Shown here one piece after another: positions 11,901 through 22,742 of a DNA stretch of 64,000 nt; position 1 is the stretch's first letter, and each line of letters opens with the position of its first letter. Under the pieces are notes generated by a model. That model saw only the letters and a program-made list of their open reading frames with translations, did not search any database and was not told the DNA's origin. A program made the position numbers and the translations under genes. This DNA comes from Mytilisepta virgata (Eukaryota > Mollusca > Bivalvia > Mytilida > Mytilidae): positions 96,882,513 to 96,946,512 of the forward strand of contig CM051521.1 in the NCBI GenBank assembly GCA_028015205.1. The letters are read 5' to 3'.

Positions 11901-14900
11901 GAGTTGTAGTGTACCTACCTACAGTCAGTGATGAGTTATAGAACATGTATAGTGACTTAGAGAGAACTGTAGTGTACCTACCTAAAGTAAGTCATGAGTT
12001 ATAGAACTTGTATAGTGGCCTAAGAGAGGGTTGAAGTGTACCTACCTACAGTCAGTGATGTGTTATTGAACTTGTATAGTGACTTAGAGGGAGTTGTAGT
12101 GTACCTACCTACAGTCAGTGATGTGTTATAGAACTTTTATAGTGACTTAGAGAGAACTGTAGTGTGCCTACCTACAGTCAGTGATGGGTTATAGAACTTG
12201 TATAGTGACTTAAGAGAGTTGTGTTGTACCTACCTACAGTCAGTGATGGGTTATAGAACTTGTATAGTGACCTGAGAGGGTTGAAATGTACCTACCTACA
12301 GTCAGTGATGTGTTATAGAACTTGTAAAGTGACTTAGAGAGAGTTGTAGTGTACCTACCTACAGTCAGTGATGTGTTATAGAACTTGTATAGTAACTTAA
12401 GAGAGTTGTTTTGTACCTACCTACAGTCAGTGATGGGTTATAGAACTTGTATAGTAACTTAAGAGAGTTGTGTTGTACCTACCTACAGTCAGTGATGGGT
12501 TATAGAACTTGTATAGTGACCTGAGAGGGTTGAAGTGTACCTACCTACAGTCAGTGATGTGTTATAGAACTTGTAAAGTGACTTAGAGAGAGTTGTAGTG
12601 TACCTACCTACAGTCAGTGATGTGTTATAGAACTTGTATAGTGGCTTAGTGAGAACTGTAGTGTACCTACCTACAGTCAGTGATGTGTCATAGAACTTGT
12701 ATAGTGACCTAAGAGAGTGTTGTAGTGTACTTAACTACAGTCAGTGATGAGTCATAGAACTTGTATAGTGACTAAGAGAGAACTTTAGTGTACCTACCTA
12801 CAGTCAGTAATGAGTCATAGAACTTGTATAGTGACTTAGAGAGAACTTTAGTGTACCTACCTACAGTCAGTGATGTGTTATAGAACTTGTATAGTAACTA
12901 AGAGAGAGTTGAAGTGTACCTACCTACAGTCAGTGATGGGTTATAGAACATGTATAGTGACTTAGAGAGAGTTGAAGTGTACCAACCTACAGTCAGTGAT
13001 GGGTTATATAACATGTATAGTGACTTAGAGAGAACTGTAGTGTACCTACCTAAAGTAAGTCATGAGTTATAGAACTTGTATAGTGGCCTAAGAGAGTTGT
13101 TTTGTACCTACCTACAGTCAGTGATGGGTTATAGAACTTGTATAGTGACCTAAGAGAGAGTTGTAGTGTACCTACCTACAGTCAGTGATGTGTTACAGAA
13201 CTTGTATAACGATGTATAGTGACTTAAGAGAAAGTTGTAGTGTACCTACCTACAGTCAGTGATGAGTTATAGAACTTGTATAGTGGCCTAAGAGAGGGTT
13301 GAAGTGTATCTACCTACAGTCAGTGATGTGTTATTGAACTTGTATAGTGACTTAGAGGGAGTTGTAGTGTACCTACCTACAGTCAGTGATGTGTTATAGA
13401 ACTTTTATAGTGACTTAGAGAGAACTGTAGTGTGCCTACCTACAGTCAGTGACGTGTGATAGAACTTGTATAGTGACCTAAGAGAGAGTTGTAGTGTACC
13501 TACCTACAGTCAGTGATGTGTCATAGAACTTGTATAGTGACCTAAGAGAGTGTTGTAGTGTACTTAACTACAGTCAGTGATGAGTCATAGAACTTGTATA
13601 GTGACTTAGAGAGAACTTTAGTGTACCTACCTACAGTCAGTGATGAGTCATAGAACTTGTATAGTGACTTAGACAATTTTCATGATTTTAAATTGCACGA
13701 TTTAGTAAGTAAGTAAGTGAGTAGGTAAAACTTTATTTTGATTCGGCATGATAAAAACTATACAAGACAAGCTCAAAGGAGCCTCTAACCGAATATAAAA
13801 ACAGATACATCAAACAATAAAAACAAAACAGCATGCAAGAGACATATAATGGTATAGTGCCTGTGAAAAAATGACAAAAAAAATTAAAAGAGCAGTTAAA
13901 AATATTTGAAATAAAAAATAGACTTACAAATTTGCTACAAAAATAAAAATCTACCAGAAGAGTACAGTTATAATGAACTTGAAATTTAAAAAATAAAAAT
14001 CAATTATATTAATTTTGACTGCCTAGATACTTATGTACAGTTAAATCTTAACATGTCAAGTAGTTTTGGAATTGCAGAGAAAATAAGATTCATATAAATC
14101 CTGAACTAATTAGGTATCATTTAGGTTGTTAACTTACCTTGTACTCAGGAAACTTTAGGACCACTTTAACTTTAATAACAGCTGGGCACCCCTTCTTTTT
14201 TGTGTTCTGTATTAACCTGCGCCTCTTCTTGTTTCCATAGGAATGGTCACTCTCCTATATCAAATATAAGGAGTTTAAATAAAACATATTTTTTCCTCAG
14301 AATTTAGAATTTTTAGTGGCAAAATATTCATGTAAATGTAAATATTTTATCCCGCCATACTATTGTTTGAAGACATTAATTTTATTCAAGCTGAGGCACA
14401 GCTTGTCAGCAAAATCAAAGTGGCTGAGATTGAGGATAGCGTAACAGAATATTCCTGCAAAAAATCTGCCATATGCTAAAAAAGATTTGCTTCATATACG
14501 TGTCCAAATTTAGATTCACAGTATAGGCATAATGTTTCATATAGCTCTAAATATAAATTCTATATTATGACTAAAGAAGAAGATATTATTAGCATTTTAA
14601 TGGAGTGAATACAGTAAATATTGTCAACGACATAAATTGAAAATTCATAAAAAAAAATCATTGTTCAAATAACCGTTTCTTCAAACATTTTGGCCAGAGT
14701 CCTTCATCACTTGCTTTTCTTTACCATGTTTACTAGCTTCCTACGTCCTTCTTCAACCTTCAAACTACTTTCAACCTACGTTTTTTTATATATTGTTGAA
14801 CATTAATTCCTTGTTTTGTCATGCTATTTTTTATTTCATTCATTAGCATGTAAAATGAAATAATTAAGCTGTGCTCACAGCTAGGCAATTTCTAACTCAT

Positions 14901-16596
14901 ACATTTATTATAATGTCCCATGGACTGTCATGATCATACAATTATTTTAAATAAAATTTCCTTTTTAACTCAAAATAATATAATTGAAACATTTTATTCA
15001 AAGCTTTATTTTAAACCTGTCTGTCATCACTGCTGGTACTTTCCACACCCTTTGGTCCATAGTGGCATTCTAGTTCTTCATTGCCAACTACAAGAAAGGG
15101 TATGCCATCATCTTCTATTAGACAACCATCACTCCATGATTTGGTCCAATAAATTTCTTTCCCATCAAACTGTTGAAAATCTGAAAAAAATGTACAATAT
15201 TGTTGTCTTAAAAATACAAAATACCACCAGCATAACATTGTTAAATCTAGCTGTGAAAATATACACATTCACTGTCTATCCATGTGGTATTTTTTAAATA
15301 AATATTGTAGAATGGGGCATGAATTTATTATCCTAGTTTTAATAGGGGTCAGATTTTAGGGTCCATAATGGGGTATATACATTTGTAGAAGGACAGCAGA
15401 TATTGAACTTTCAACAGGAATCACTTTAATAATAACATACAATGTACAAACAACTTAATTGACTATCTAATTGGCTTAATGATTTGACATGTATATAAAT
15501 CCTCTTTTGCCTCTGTATCAGTTGACATGTCAGTTTCTTGTCTGGATACGGTTTCATGAAGTATTGTCAGTTAATAAGATTAAAGCTGCATATATCTGAT
15601 TATCTTTAGGTTATTCCTTGCTGGTGGCTATTTTCCGGACCATATGAGTATCTTGACCATACACGTATGGTCGGACCATATGAGTATATACTCATATAGC
15701 TATGACGAGCCAGACCATAAAGTATTTGGACCATATGAGTATTTTTCGATTAAATGATCTAACAGATTTTTTAAGTGGAATAAAATTAAAAAGCATGTTC
15801 CTTCTCTGGAGGTCAGTCATTAGAATGACCATCATTTACAATGTACATGTACATACAACTTGTATTACAAGTAGTAATAAGTCTGGATCTGAAGACATCA
15901 TCGCACAAAGAAAACTTTAAAAAGTCAACGGTGTATACATGTATATGGCGGAAGGCTACTATTAACAGGTTAAAAAACCAGAAGCTCAGCAAAACCTGAC
16001 CCCATCCTTGAATGTATCCAGGGAGTCACTGTCAGCACTGACAATTAAAGTAGGTAGTCCAATCTGCAATGCAAGTTCGAGTCATAATAAGAGTATACCC
16101 AGGTTTTTGGTAGGGTTTATATGACTGGATTTAAATTATATGCAATTTATTTAGACCTTGGGCCGATCAGAACGGCGAGCAGTGCATACTGGCCTCGTTG
16201 AAGGCTGCTGGCGGTTTTCCATTAATTACCTCTTGTTATGTGAGCTGTGTCACGTACATTTATTCCACATCTCATTATTTTCTATTATATCATAATATGC
16301 ACATAAGCTGATGCACATACGACTATCCTTATGCATTAAAGGGCTTATATTGTAACTTCACTGGCTTTCAATCATGATAATAAAGCCATATACACCATGA
16401 CACATGTTGTTACTGGACTTGAATTAATCTGATTGATTTAATTACCGTTAGGAAAGGAATCTGTGCGAAACAGATTTTTATTGGTTGATCGCTTGCTTAT
16501 AAAAGCTGATGTTGTCCCAAGCTCATAAAAGTCTATGCTTTCTTTCACTTTCGAGTACTTGGCAACGTAAATAAGTTGGTTATCTTGGTCAACCAT
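4954..16596 (-). CDS. CARF-like / MULE transposase-derived protein with SWIM zinc finger (multi-exon)
   Basis: I assembled eleven exons on the minus strand: 16446-16596, 15017-15180, 14138-14254, 10591-10741, 10012-10225, 9514-9603, 8516-8877, 7288-7393, 6858-6993, 6186-6361, 4954-5917. All junctions are GT-AG and in phase, giving 876 residues. With the alternative 3' exons the product is about 959 residues. The start is the first ATG (16596) after an in-frame TAG. Residues about 50-150 (PFLVVG, ECHYGPK, KKGCPAVIKV, KFPEYK) resemble the N-terminal domain of calcium-responsive transcription factor (CARF/ALS2CR8). A MULE transposase core follows: D341 in LLDATY, D402 in FMTDFD, C423..H426 in CLFH, and E519 in TNGLERK. 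A SWIM zinc finger follows (C638, C640, C650, H652), then a basic tail. No interruption is seen. The intact spliced frame and lack of terminal repeats suggest a domesticated nuclear DNA-binding protein; function is unknown. Confidence 0.82.
5918..6185. other. Intron 10; nothing recognisable
   Basis: AT-rich sequence between the SWIM exon and the exon carrying the catalytic glutamate. Only splice signals are seen. The other introns without entries of their own (6362-6857, 6994-7287, 7394-8515, 8878-9513, 9604-10011, 10226-10590, 14255-15016) are also AT-rich and non-coding as far as I can read. One of them holds a short ATTG microsatellite next to TGTTTGCTTAATGTCC (8255-8290), a fragment of a dispersed repeat. 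Confidence 0.6.
8516..8877 (-). CDS. Exon 7: catalytic core exon of the MULE-type transposase domain
   Basis: This exon carries the first two acidic residues of the DDE triad, D341 in LLDATYNTSKYDLPLF and D402 in FMTDFDEREISAV. They are 60 residues apart, as is usual for Mutator-like (MULE) transposases. The exon enters in phase 2 and leaves in phase 1 at TTTGAAG|GTGATT. Retention of both acidic residues means the fold has not visibly decayed, although catalysis in a host gene cannot be judged from sequence. Confidence 0.82.
10801..13676. repeat. Minisatellite, about 45 units of 63-64 bp, inside intron 3
   Basis: A contiguous head-to-tail array of a unit containing GTACCTACCTACAGTCAGTG, then TTATAGAACTTGTATAGTGA, then CTTAGAGAGAACT or a GAGAGTTGT variant. 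Unit variants alternate (ATGTGTTAT / ATGAGTTAT / ATGGGTTAT; AGAGAGAACT / AAGAGAGAGTTG). Blocks of several units recur as a set: the order at about 11400-11700 is seen again at about 11840-12160, so duplication acted on multi-unit blocks. It lies between coding exons 3 and 4 (10741 and 14138). There are no spacers, so it is not a CRISPR. Confidence 0.95.
13690..14010 (-). mobile_element. LINE-type 3' tail fragment with TTAC microsatellite end
   Basis: On the minus strand the sequence runs into TTGAGCTTGTCTTGTATAG, then TTTTTATCATGCCGAATC, then AAAATAAAG, and ends in TTAC repeats (plus strand GTAAGTAAGTAAGTGAGTAG at 13706-13725). A unique 3' UTR closed by a short tandem repeat is typical of CR1/L2/RTE-like non-LTR retrotransposons. 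No reverse-transcriptase frame remains, so the class is inferred from the tail alone. Confidence 0.45.
15636..15746. repeat. Short clustered motif GGACCATATGAGTAT
   Basis: GACCATATGAGTAT occurs at about 15639, 15674 and 15731, with related GACCATA units between them, including the palindrome GACCATACACGTATGGTC at 15656-15673. The cluster lies in intron 1 of the CARF-MULE-SWIM gene. No function is assigned. Confidence 0.6.
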
Positions 16597-18316
16597 GTTA
16601 TATACTGGTCCTTTGCGCCGGTAACTTTGACACCGGCATACAGTTAAAAGCGAAAACAAATTCCGTTGCTATTCCGAACCTGATTATGTTTTATGAATAT
16701 TCATAAACCTACCTAGAATCAGTGAGAAATAGAAACAACCCTCCGTATCTCTAGAGTAAAACAAGTACAGAATATGCCGTGATGGAAGTAATCAAACAGA
16801 CCTCGGTGTAAATGAACGCCTCGCAACAAGTATTGTTCGTGTCATTCTGAATTATAGGGAATCATTAAATTATGTCCAGGTTCTATCCCTATTGCCGAGG
16901 CCAAAGCTCGGGAACATAAGATTTTGGATTCTCTCTGTTACATGTTTCTATTACATTTTTTCTCAATGAATAACCAAAAATTCTGTGAAGTATTCATGCG
17001 TATGTGATCACTAGGTTTTTTATCTTGGAAATTTTTGTTCATAAAGTAAAGGTTTGATTAGTCCTAAAATTGATATCACGCGAAACAGAATTATTGCATC
17101 ATTATTGAAAATAAGGCCACGTTCATATTTATTCTCAAGATTTGATATATATTGATTGTTGTTTGCGTAACACAAGGATATGGATATAAATTGCCATCAT
17201 GTTAAATCATGACGTACTTGTTAATGTACTAAATTACATCCTTCAAGAAAATCACAGCCAGCACTATCACTAAAAAACTCAAACATAAAAAATAACCATG
17301 CAAGATTGGTACAGACATTAAACGGCGAAGTTTATTTGGTGTTATTGGACCCTAAAGGAAGTCTTTAATAGCCCCGAGAACAAAAATTTAAAATCCATTG
17401 TCATATACATTGTACACTGTTTCATCATATACAATTTGTTTTGCTTTACTGTTCAGTCAAAAAATAATAATAAAAAAAAAAAATAATGCGAAAATACAAA
17501 AATTACTTCCATCTGTTTTTTAAAAAATCTACAGGTTAGGTTACCCTTCCGGAGCACCTAATATTAGTTTTGGAATTTGTATGTCTTTACTTCTAAAACA
17601 AGAAACTAAACGAAACGAAACAAGCAAACATTCATTCATTACGGAAGACTATGTTTATTTAAAATGCTTTGGAGTATAAAGTCTTTTTAACCAATGTAAA
17701 AAAAAAGTTTTTGTTTTGTATAGTCCGAAATTCCTCTGACTTCAAACGGTCTGTTTCGCTTGGTTTCTCTATCAGTTTCGTTCCTTTCCTGTTCTTGCCT
17801 TGTCTCTGCACTTTGGATCTTTTTATTACCTCCTTTTGTTTATTTCTGCGGTACATTTTATGGATAAATAAGTATATTTCCATTTTACTGTGAATTTAGA
17901 TATTTTCGCTGACATCAATTTTCATGGACTGGGGCAAAAAGACAAATTCCTGGGTTCTTAATTTCGTGGATTTTAAATTTAAAAAAGAAATGAAAATCAA
18001 ATGAGGCCAGTTAAAATTAATGAAGAGTGTTTAAAATCGAATATTAAATAAATCCAACAGTGCAATCAACGATATCGTTATCATCTAAACTAATTTCCAT
18101 TTGACGTTTGTTCAAAACGAGATATCGTTAGAACAATATTTGCTGCCGAAGCTAAAAGCAAAACCAAAGAATTTACTTATTAACTAGATGAATTATGTAA
18201 CAAAACCTTATAAATACTTTACTACCACATTGTTTGCATCATTTTATTTTCAATAATTTATCTAAGCCCAAATCTCTTCCTGGAGAAAACTCAAATCTTC
18301 TTCCCTGTCAACATTG
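16597..18316. other. Region upstream of the CARF-MULE-SWIM gene, to the retrotransposon
   Basis: The first 300 bases should hold the promoter and 5' UTR of the minus-strand gene. No TATA box or other element is clear enough to name. An upstream in-frame TAG near 16672 supports the chosen ATG. At 17543-17557, CCTTCCGGAGCACCT matches the 3' region of the reverse-transcriptase relics at 54800 and 57250, so a small fragment of that element is present. The ORFs at 17659-17893 lack coding character. Confidence 0.5.
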
Positions 18317-18399
18317 GTATCAACTCTACTAATCACTATTTCTAGGCCTCTCAAATAAATACCAAATACTATGTATATAGCCGATAGCCCAGCAATACT
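18317..18399 (-). repeat. Split direct repeat B2 (element 3' end)
   Basis: 83 bp shared with 19024-19106 and differing at about one position (AATCAC against AATTAC). It defines the distal end of the element. Confidence 0.88.
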
Positions 18400-18835
18400 G
18401 GTGGACCCTATATTTTATTTATTAATATAAATATAATTGATAAACAGAATATACATACAGCATGAGTATCAATGCACAATAAATTCACTTTCATTAAAGA
18501 GTTCAATAGAATAATTAGTAAATTGTCTTCAAACATATTTTGCTCTGTCATCAACGATCCCGCCGGCCAGGAAAAACCAACAAAAACGAGTTACTTCGGT
18601 CAAACTCCATTTAAACTGCAGTCAAAAGACTACATTTTAAATAAAGTGGAAAAAGTGGGAAACCTGTGTCCAAACCCAAATGCTCGGAAGACCGTCTCGA
18701 GAGTTATACTTGGACTGTATATAAATTAAATATACTATCTATATGTAATAAGTAATAACTTAAGTTACTCTTTAGTAAAATATCTAATTCCTAATAAATA
18801 CAAATTAGAATAACAATTCAATTGAAAAAGAACTT
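18400..18835. other. A2-B2 interval with an 85-codon plus-strand ORF
   Basis: Unique sequence between A2 and B2. On the plus strand, antisense to the element genes, 18472-18729 is open for 85 codons with fairly mixed composition (NDPAGQEKPTKTSYFGQ, NLCPNPNARKTVSRV). I do not recognise it. It could be a 3' accessory region of the element or a chance frame. Confidence 0.35.
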
Positions 18836-19106
18836 TATTTCACTGTTGTCCAGTCTGATGCTTGGCTAGAAGTGACCAACATGGGAAAATATTCCCGCTA
18901 AATATCAATATCACGTGATATGTATATATACGTGTACATACGAAGTACCCGTATCAATAGTATTCAATAGTACCGTTATTACAATAATTTCCCACTATAC
19001 TATCGAACCGTTGGAAATTATAAGTATCAACTCTACTAATTACTATTTCTAGGCCTCTCAAATAAATACCAAATACTATGTATATAGCCGATAGCCCAGC
19101 AATACT
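18836..19106 (-). repeat. Adjoining A2 (18836-19023) and B1 (19024-19106) repeats
   Basis: A2 matches A1 at 22470-22657 over 188 bp, and B1 matches B2 over 83 bp. The B1-A2 junction copies the join that would form if the element's two ends (B2 and A1) were ligated into a circle, as the DIRS replication model predicts. Confidence 0.9.
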
Positions 19107-19163
19107 AGAACCACAAAGAAAGGGCGGATAAAGTTCAGTTTACAACCCAAGTGTTTGTGAAAC

Positions 19164-20137
19164 TCACATTCTCTTTTCAAATGAATCATCTATGTACCCG
19201 TCCTTACTTGTGTAGGACTTCCACCTCCCGTGTCTCTTAATGCACCTTTCGTTCGCATCAGACTGGGCAGCAGCTGCAGCACCGCCCGCACGGAGAGAAT
19301 GTAAACCTAGATTAAGATTAGGGGCGACAATTTTTATCCTTTTTACAATATTTTCTTTAGCTGATGTATAACTCATCTTCTTATTCTTATGTATCAATTT
19401 TGCTATACCCCGTGATCTAAATATCGGTCTAAAAACAAATGAATCAGATTTCTCATCTAAATTAGCTAACTGAATATATCTATAATACATATTGAATGGA
19501 CAAGCTAAAGTGTTGCCTTTTGAAATCAAAATTTTATTACCCTGTCTGTATTGATCAGTTTTACTACGTGAAATGTGAATCTCTAAATAGTCTTCGAAAA
19601 CTGTGATATCTTTACATTTTAAAGAGCTAAGCTCATCGTAACGCAAAAATCCTGAATAACCTATCAAAATCATGGTCAAATCACGAACTATCAATAAATC
19701 TTCGTACAATGAACATAAATCAATAAAAATATTATTGTTAATTGGATCCTTTTTGACTACTGGTCTACCGTTCAAACGTTTTGCGGATTCAGTCAGTGAT
19801 TTAACATATGAATTGTTAGTAGGATCATTGAAACCATTAAGCGCATGGGCCCATTTAATAGAATATGTACAGCGGAATCTATAACACTGGGAGAACAATG
19901 CTTGTCAATCAGATATGTCAAATAAAGTGCGACATGAACTGGGTTAGCAGGTAATTCTGACATTTTGTGTTCGTTTATAAAAGTTTTCCACCGTTTAAAA
20001 CCATAAAAGTACTTTTTACTGGTATTCTCGGCTTTGGATTCCACAATAAAGAAAGACATCTTGTTGGCTAGATTCCTAAGTTTGTTGTCCGGGGATACAC
20101 CACTGTTGTCTATGGCAACCTGGACATTGTGTTCCAA
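19164..20137 (-). pseudogene. Tyrosine recombinase of the DIRS/Ngaro element, frameshifted
   Basis: Two overlapping frames make up one recombinase. 20137-19793 holds the N-terminal SAM-like core-binding region and 19898-19164 the catalytic domain. The catalytic tetrad is visible: R in GFLRYDEL, HxxR in GLHSLRAGG, a second basic or aromatic site in RHGRWKS, and the nucleophile Y in KDGYIDD. A single small indel near 19880 separates the frames. A TGA directly after EKRM removes a few terminal residues compared with the continued frame. The protein would cut and rejoin circular element DNA at the target. Confidence 0.85.
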
Positions 20138-20167
20138 TCTTAAACCTGCAAATATTATTTATTATAT

Positions 20168-21769
20168 TAAAATTCTAGTTTGATTGCTAACATATGAAAT
20201 CTCAGAATTCTTTCACCAAATACACCATTTTTACCACCACCTTTAACGACTGAGTGGTCTTTTGGTAAAAATTTTGTACCTTTAATAAATTTGGTGAGAT
20301 CATTAGATGCGAATAGCAACGGCCAGAATGGAGCTGATTTTGGGTTGTAAACTGAACTTTATCCGCCTTTTCTTTGTGGTTCTAGTAGAACTCTCGTTCC
20401 TTTCTCGTTCTGTCCAGTTACCGGATATTTCCTTGCAAAAAGGTTTTGCATTCAAATCTGTGTTTAAATAACCACCAAAACCTACATCTGAGGCGTCACA
20501 AAACGTTTCAATATCAATAATATCATGCTTATCGACTTTACAAATGTCGACTCCAGCATCATTGAGCTTTTGCAATGAAATAGACCAAAAATGTATTTCA
20601 TCAATTGCTTTTTTACTAATCTTGACTGGTGCATCCCAACTTGCTCTACTCATGATACAATCATAAAGGTATCTAGTGTTCAATCTGACTAAGTCACCAA
20701 TGACTATCTGCATAGATATCAACTGACCTACAATGCTAGCTAAAAATCTAGATCTGAAAAATTCTACACCTTCGTTTGTTTCTTCTATTAAAGATATAAT
20801 CTTTTTCTCAGTTTTCATAATTCTATCTTCATTAACAAATATTTTACCTATATTTGTATCCCACGTATACCCTAGCCATTTCAATTTCTGGCTTGGTAAC
20901 CAAAAACACTTTTCATGTGCAATCAAAAATCCCAATTGTTCTAGTTTATTTTTAACCATTTGACTGCTCTCAATGCACTTTTCAAAATTACTATCTCCAC
21001 CCAAACCGTCGTCAAGAAACATTATTATCCTTTTACCTTCTGATCGCAAATGCTTAACTACTTCTCTAAGTACTTTTGTAAATATGTAACCTGTAGTTGA
21101 AATGCCAAAAGGAAGAACATTGAATACGAAATATCTCGTATTTCCATCAAAATTCCAAGCGAAACCTAAAAACGTTATGTGTATATCTGAGATTTCCAAA
21201 TGATGGTAAGCAGATCTGATATCAAAACTAAATAAATAATCTCATTTTTGAAAAATATCTCTTGCTATTTTAGTATCCTCGTACTTATACCTAAATTTAA
21301 ACAGATGTGGATTCAAATGCCTACAATCTAGTACTAGTCTTGATTTATTTTTATTAAATGCTACTGTAAGTGGATTTACTACAGTTGGTTCAGAATAAAT
21401 CTCAGAAATGCACCTTTTTTGAAGAAGTTTGTCAATCTCTTCAACAACGAATTTTGCATTGTTTAAAGATGACCTGTTATTTTTTAAAAATTTAACCTCC
21501 GGTTCCGTTTTTAACGGTAACTTATAACCGTTTTCGATAACATCAATAATATGAGTACTAGTAGTAATAGCTTTCCATTCATGTAATTTTGACCTCCATT
21601 TACCTACTGTCGAAACAGGTATATCAACTTCTAGTAAAAAGTGATCACCAGTGACACTTGGTCTCGATTGAGTAATATCCGTCGTATGTTTATCTTCTGC
21701 TTTGTTTACATTTGTACTGAATGAATTTTCAGCTTGACCAATATAATATTCTTTCATATTATTATACAA
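20168..21769 (-). pseudogene. Reverse transcriptase-RNase H of the DIRS/Ngaro element, with nonsense codon and internal replacement
   Basis: The RT fingers and palm begin in 21769-21242 (RLVLDCRHLNPH) and continue in the same frame in 21199-20303. The catalytic FLDD box is in IIMFLDDGLGG, with VLPFGIST just before it. One in-frame TGA at 21242-21244 splits the two. Near 20386 the RNase H region breaks off after NESST and is replaced by a 46-bp segment that is an inverted copy of the element's own 3' region (19104-19149). The normal C-terminal tail (FWPLLFASNDL) then resumes in another frame and ends at 20168. Most of RNase H is therefore missing. Confidence 0.82.
20341..20386 (+). repeat. 46-bp inverted copy of the element 3' region inside RNase H
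   Basis: This segment is the reverse complement of 19104-19149 with one mismatch. The pair are inverted repeats about 1.2 kb apart that enclose the recombinase gene. It sits exactly where RNase H coding sequence has been lost, so it looks like filler from template switching or a local inversion. Confidence 0.85.
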
Positions 21770-21787
21770 ATTAGTACATTCAAAATT

Positions 21788-22470
21788 TTAAAATATACTT
21801 ATCTTGTCTTTTCTTTCAGGACAATAATTCGCCCAGTGGCCCTTATTGCCACAATTAAAACATCTCCCTGTTCTCCAGGTAGGGGTTGGATCTCTCTCTT
21901 TGGTGGAATAAGGCACTTTTCTGATTGTCTTCGACTTTTTTAGTTTGTCTGACTTGTTCCTACGTTCAGCTCTATTTTGTGCTCTTATCATCTTCTTTTC
22001 ATCTTCGGAGTCCTCGGCAATTGGATTAGTTGTGTACTCCTTCACGACTTTCCACCCCAATTCGGATGAATCGGCAAGTTTAATTAATTTCTGCCTGTCT
22101 CTTACAATTGCCATACCTTCAACAATCTTGTCTCTTGCTTTATGAATGGATTCCACGGATAAATCTGGTCCGTCTAAATTTGCTTTTGCCTCCGTCAACT
22201 TCGTCAGGACTTTAACCTCATGTTTGTACTGGTTTTCGTTCCCTTTCGTTGGAAAGTATAGCTCTCCGACAAAGTCTCTTCGATCTTGTGCATCTGGGAT
22301 TGATTGATATCTCGCTGAGACTGTTGAATATTTCCCTGAAATGTGGATAGCCTGTTATCTATCAAAGCTGTAATTTGGTTAAGATTATCTTGTTGTGAAG
22401 CAGATACTGCATTTTGTACTTCTTGGACAATTACTTGCTTAACGGAATTATCTAAACCGGGGTCCGTCAT
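21788..22470 (-). pseudogene. Gag-like protein of the DIRS/Ngaro element, frameshifted
   Basis: It starts at the ATG (22470-22468) on the A1 boundary with a glutamine- and asparagine-rich region. A frameshift near 22255 moves the reading frame, and 22198-21788 continues with a basic stretch and a CCHC zinc knuckle (CFNCGNKGHWANYC) near the C terminus. This is the nucleic-acid-binding gag of the element. The stop lies just upstream of the RT frame. Confidence 0.82.
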
Positions 22471-22657
22471 ATTTCACTGTTGTCCAGTCTGATGCTTGGC
22501 TAGAAGTGACCAACACGGGAAAATATTCCCGCTAAATATCAATATCACGTGATATGTATATATACGTGTACATACGAAGTACCCGTATCAATAGTATTCA
22601 CTAGTACCGTTATTACAATAATTTCCCACTATACTATCGAACAATTGGAAATTATAA
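22470..22657 (-). repeat. Split direct repeat A1 (element 5' end)
   Basis: 188 bp matching 18836-19023 with a few substitutions (for example CACGGG against CATGGG, and CACTAGT against CAATAGT). It includes the near-palindromes ATATCACGTGATAT and TATATATACGTGTACATA. The gag ATG starts at its inner edge, so promoter function is likely. Confidence 0.88.
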
Positions 22658-22742
22658 TTATTCATACTCATCCGTTTGAGATATATTTACTATAAAGATC
22701 AAACGATAATATTGCATTCTTGGAAAGGACCTCGAGCTTTTT

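Larger units (their letters stand above)
18317..22657 (-). mobile_element. DIRS/Ngaro-type tyrosine-recombinase retrotransposon, structurally complete, mutated
   Basis: Read on the minus strand the order is A1 (22657-22470), gag, RT-RNase H, tyrosine recombinase, B1 (19106-19024), A2 (19023-18836), a 436-bp interval, and B2 (18399-18317). A1 and A2 are both 188 bp with only a few differences; B1 and B2 are both 83 bp with one or two. This split-direct-repeat layout is diagnostic for DIRS/PAT/Ngaro elements. They integrate circular DNA through a tyrosine recombinase rather than an integrase, so no target-site duplication is expected. The near identity of the repeats implies recent arrival. The genes nevertheless carry a frameshift in gag, a nonsense codon in RT, a replaced RNase H core and a frameshift in the recombinase, so this copy is not autonomous. 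Confidence 0.9.

Noticed and set aside
10801..13676. CRISPR array
   Set aside because: Units are contiguous with no unique spacers, and the context is an intron of a eukaryotic gene.
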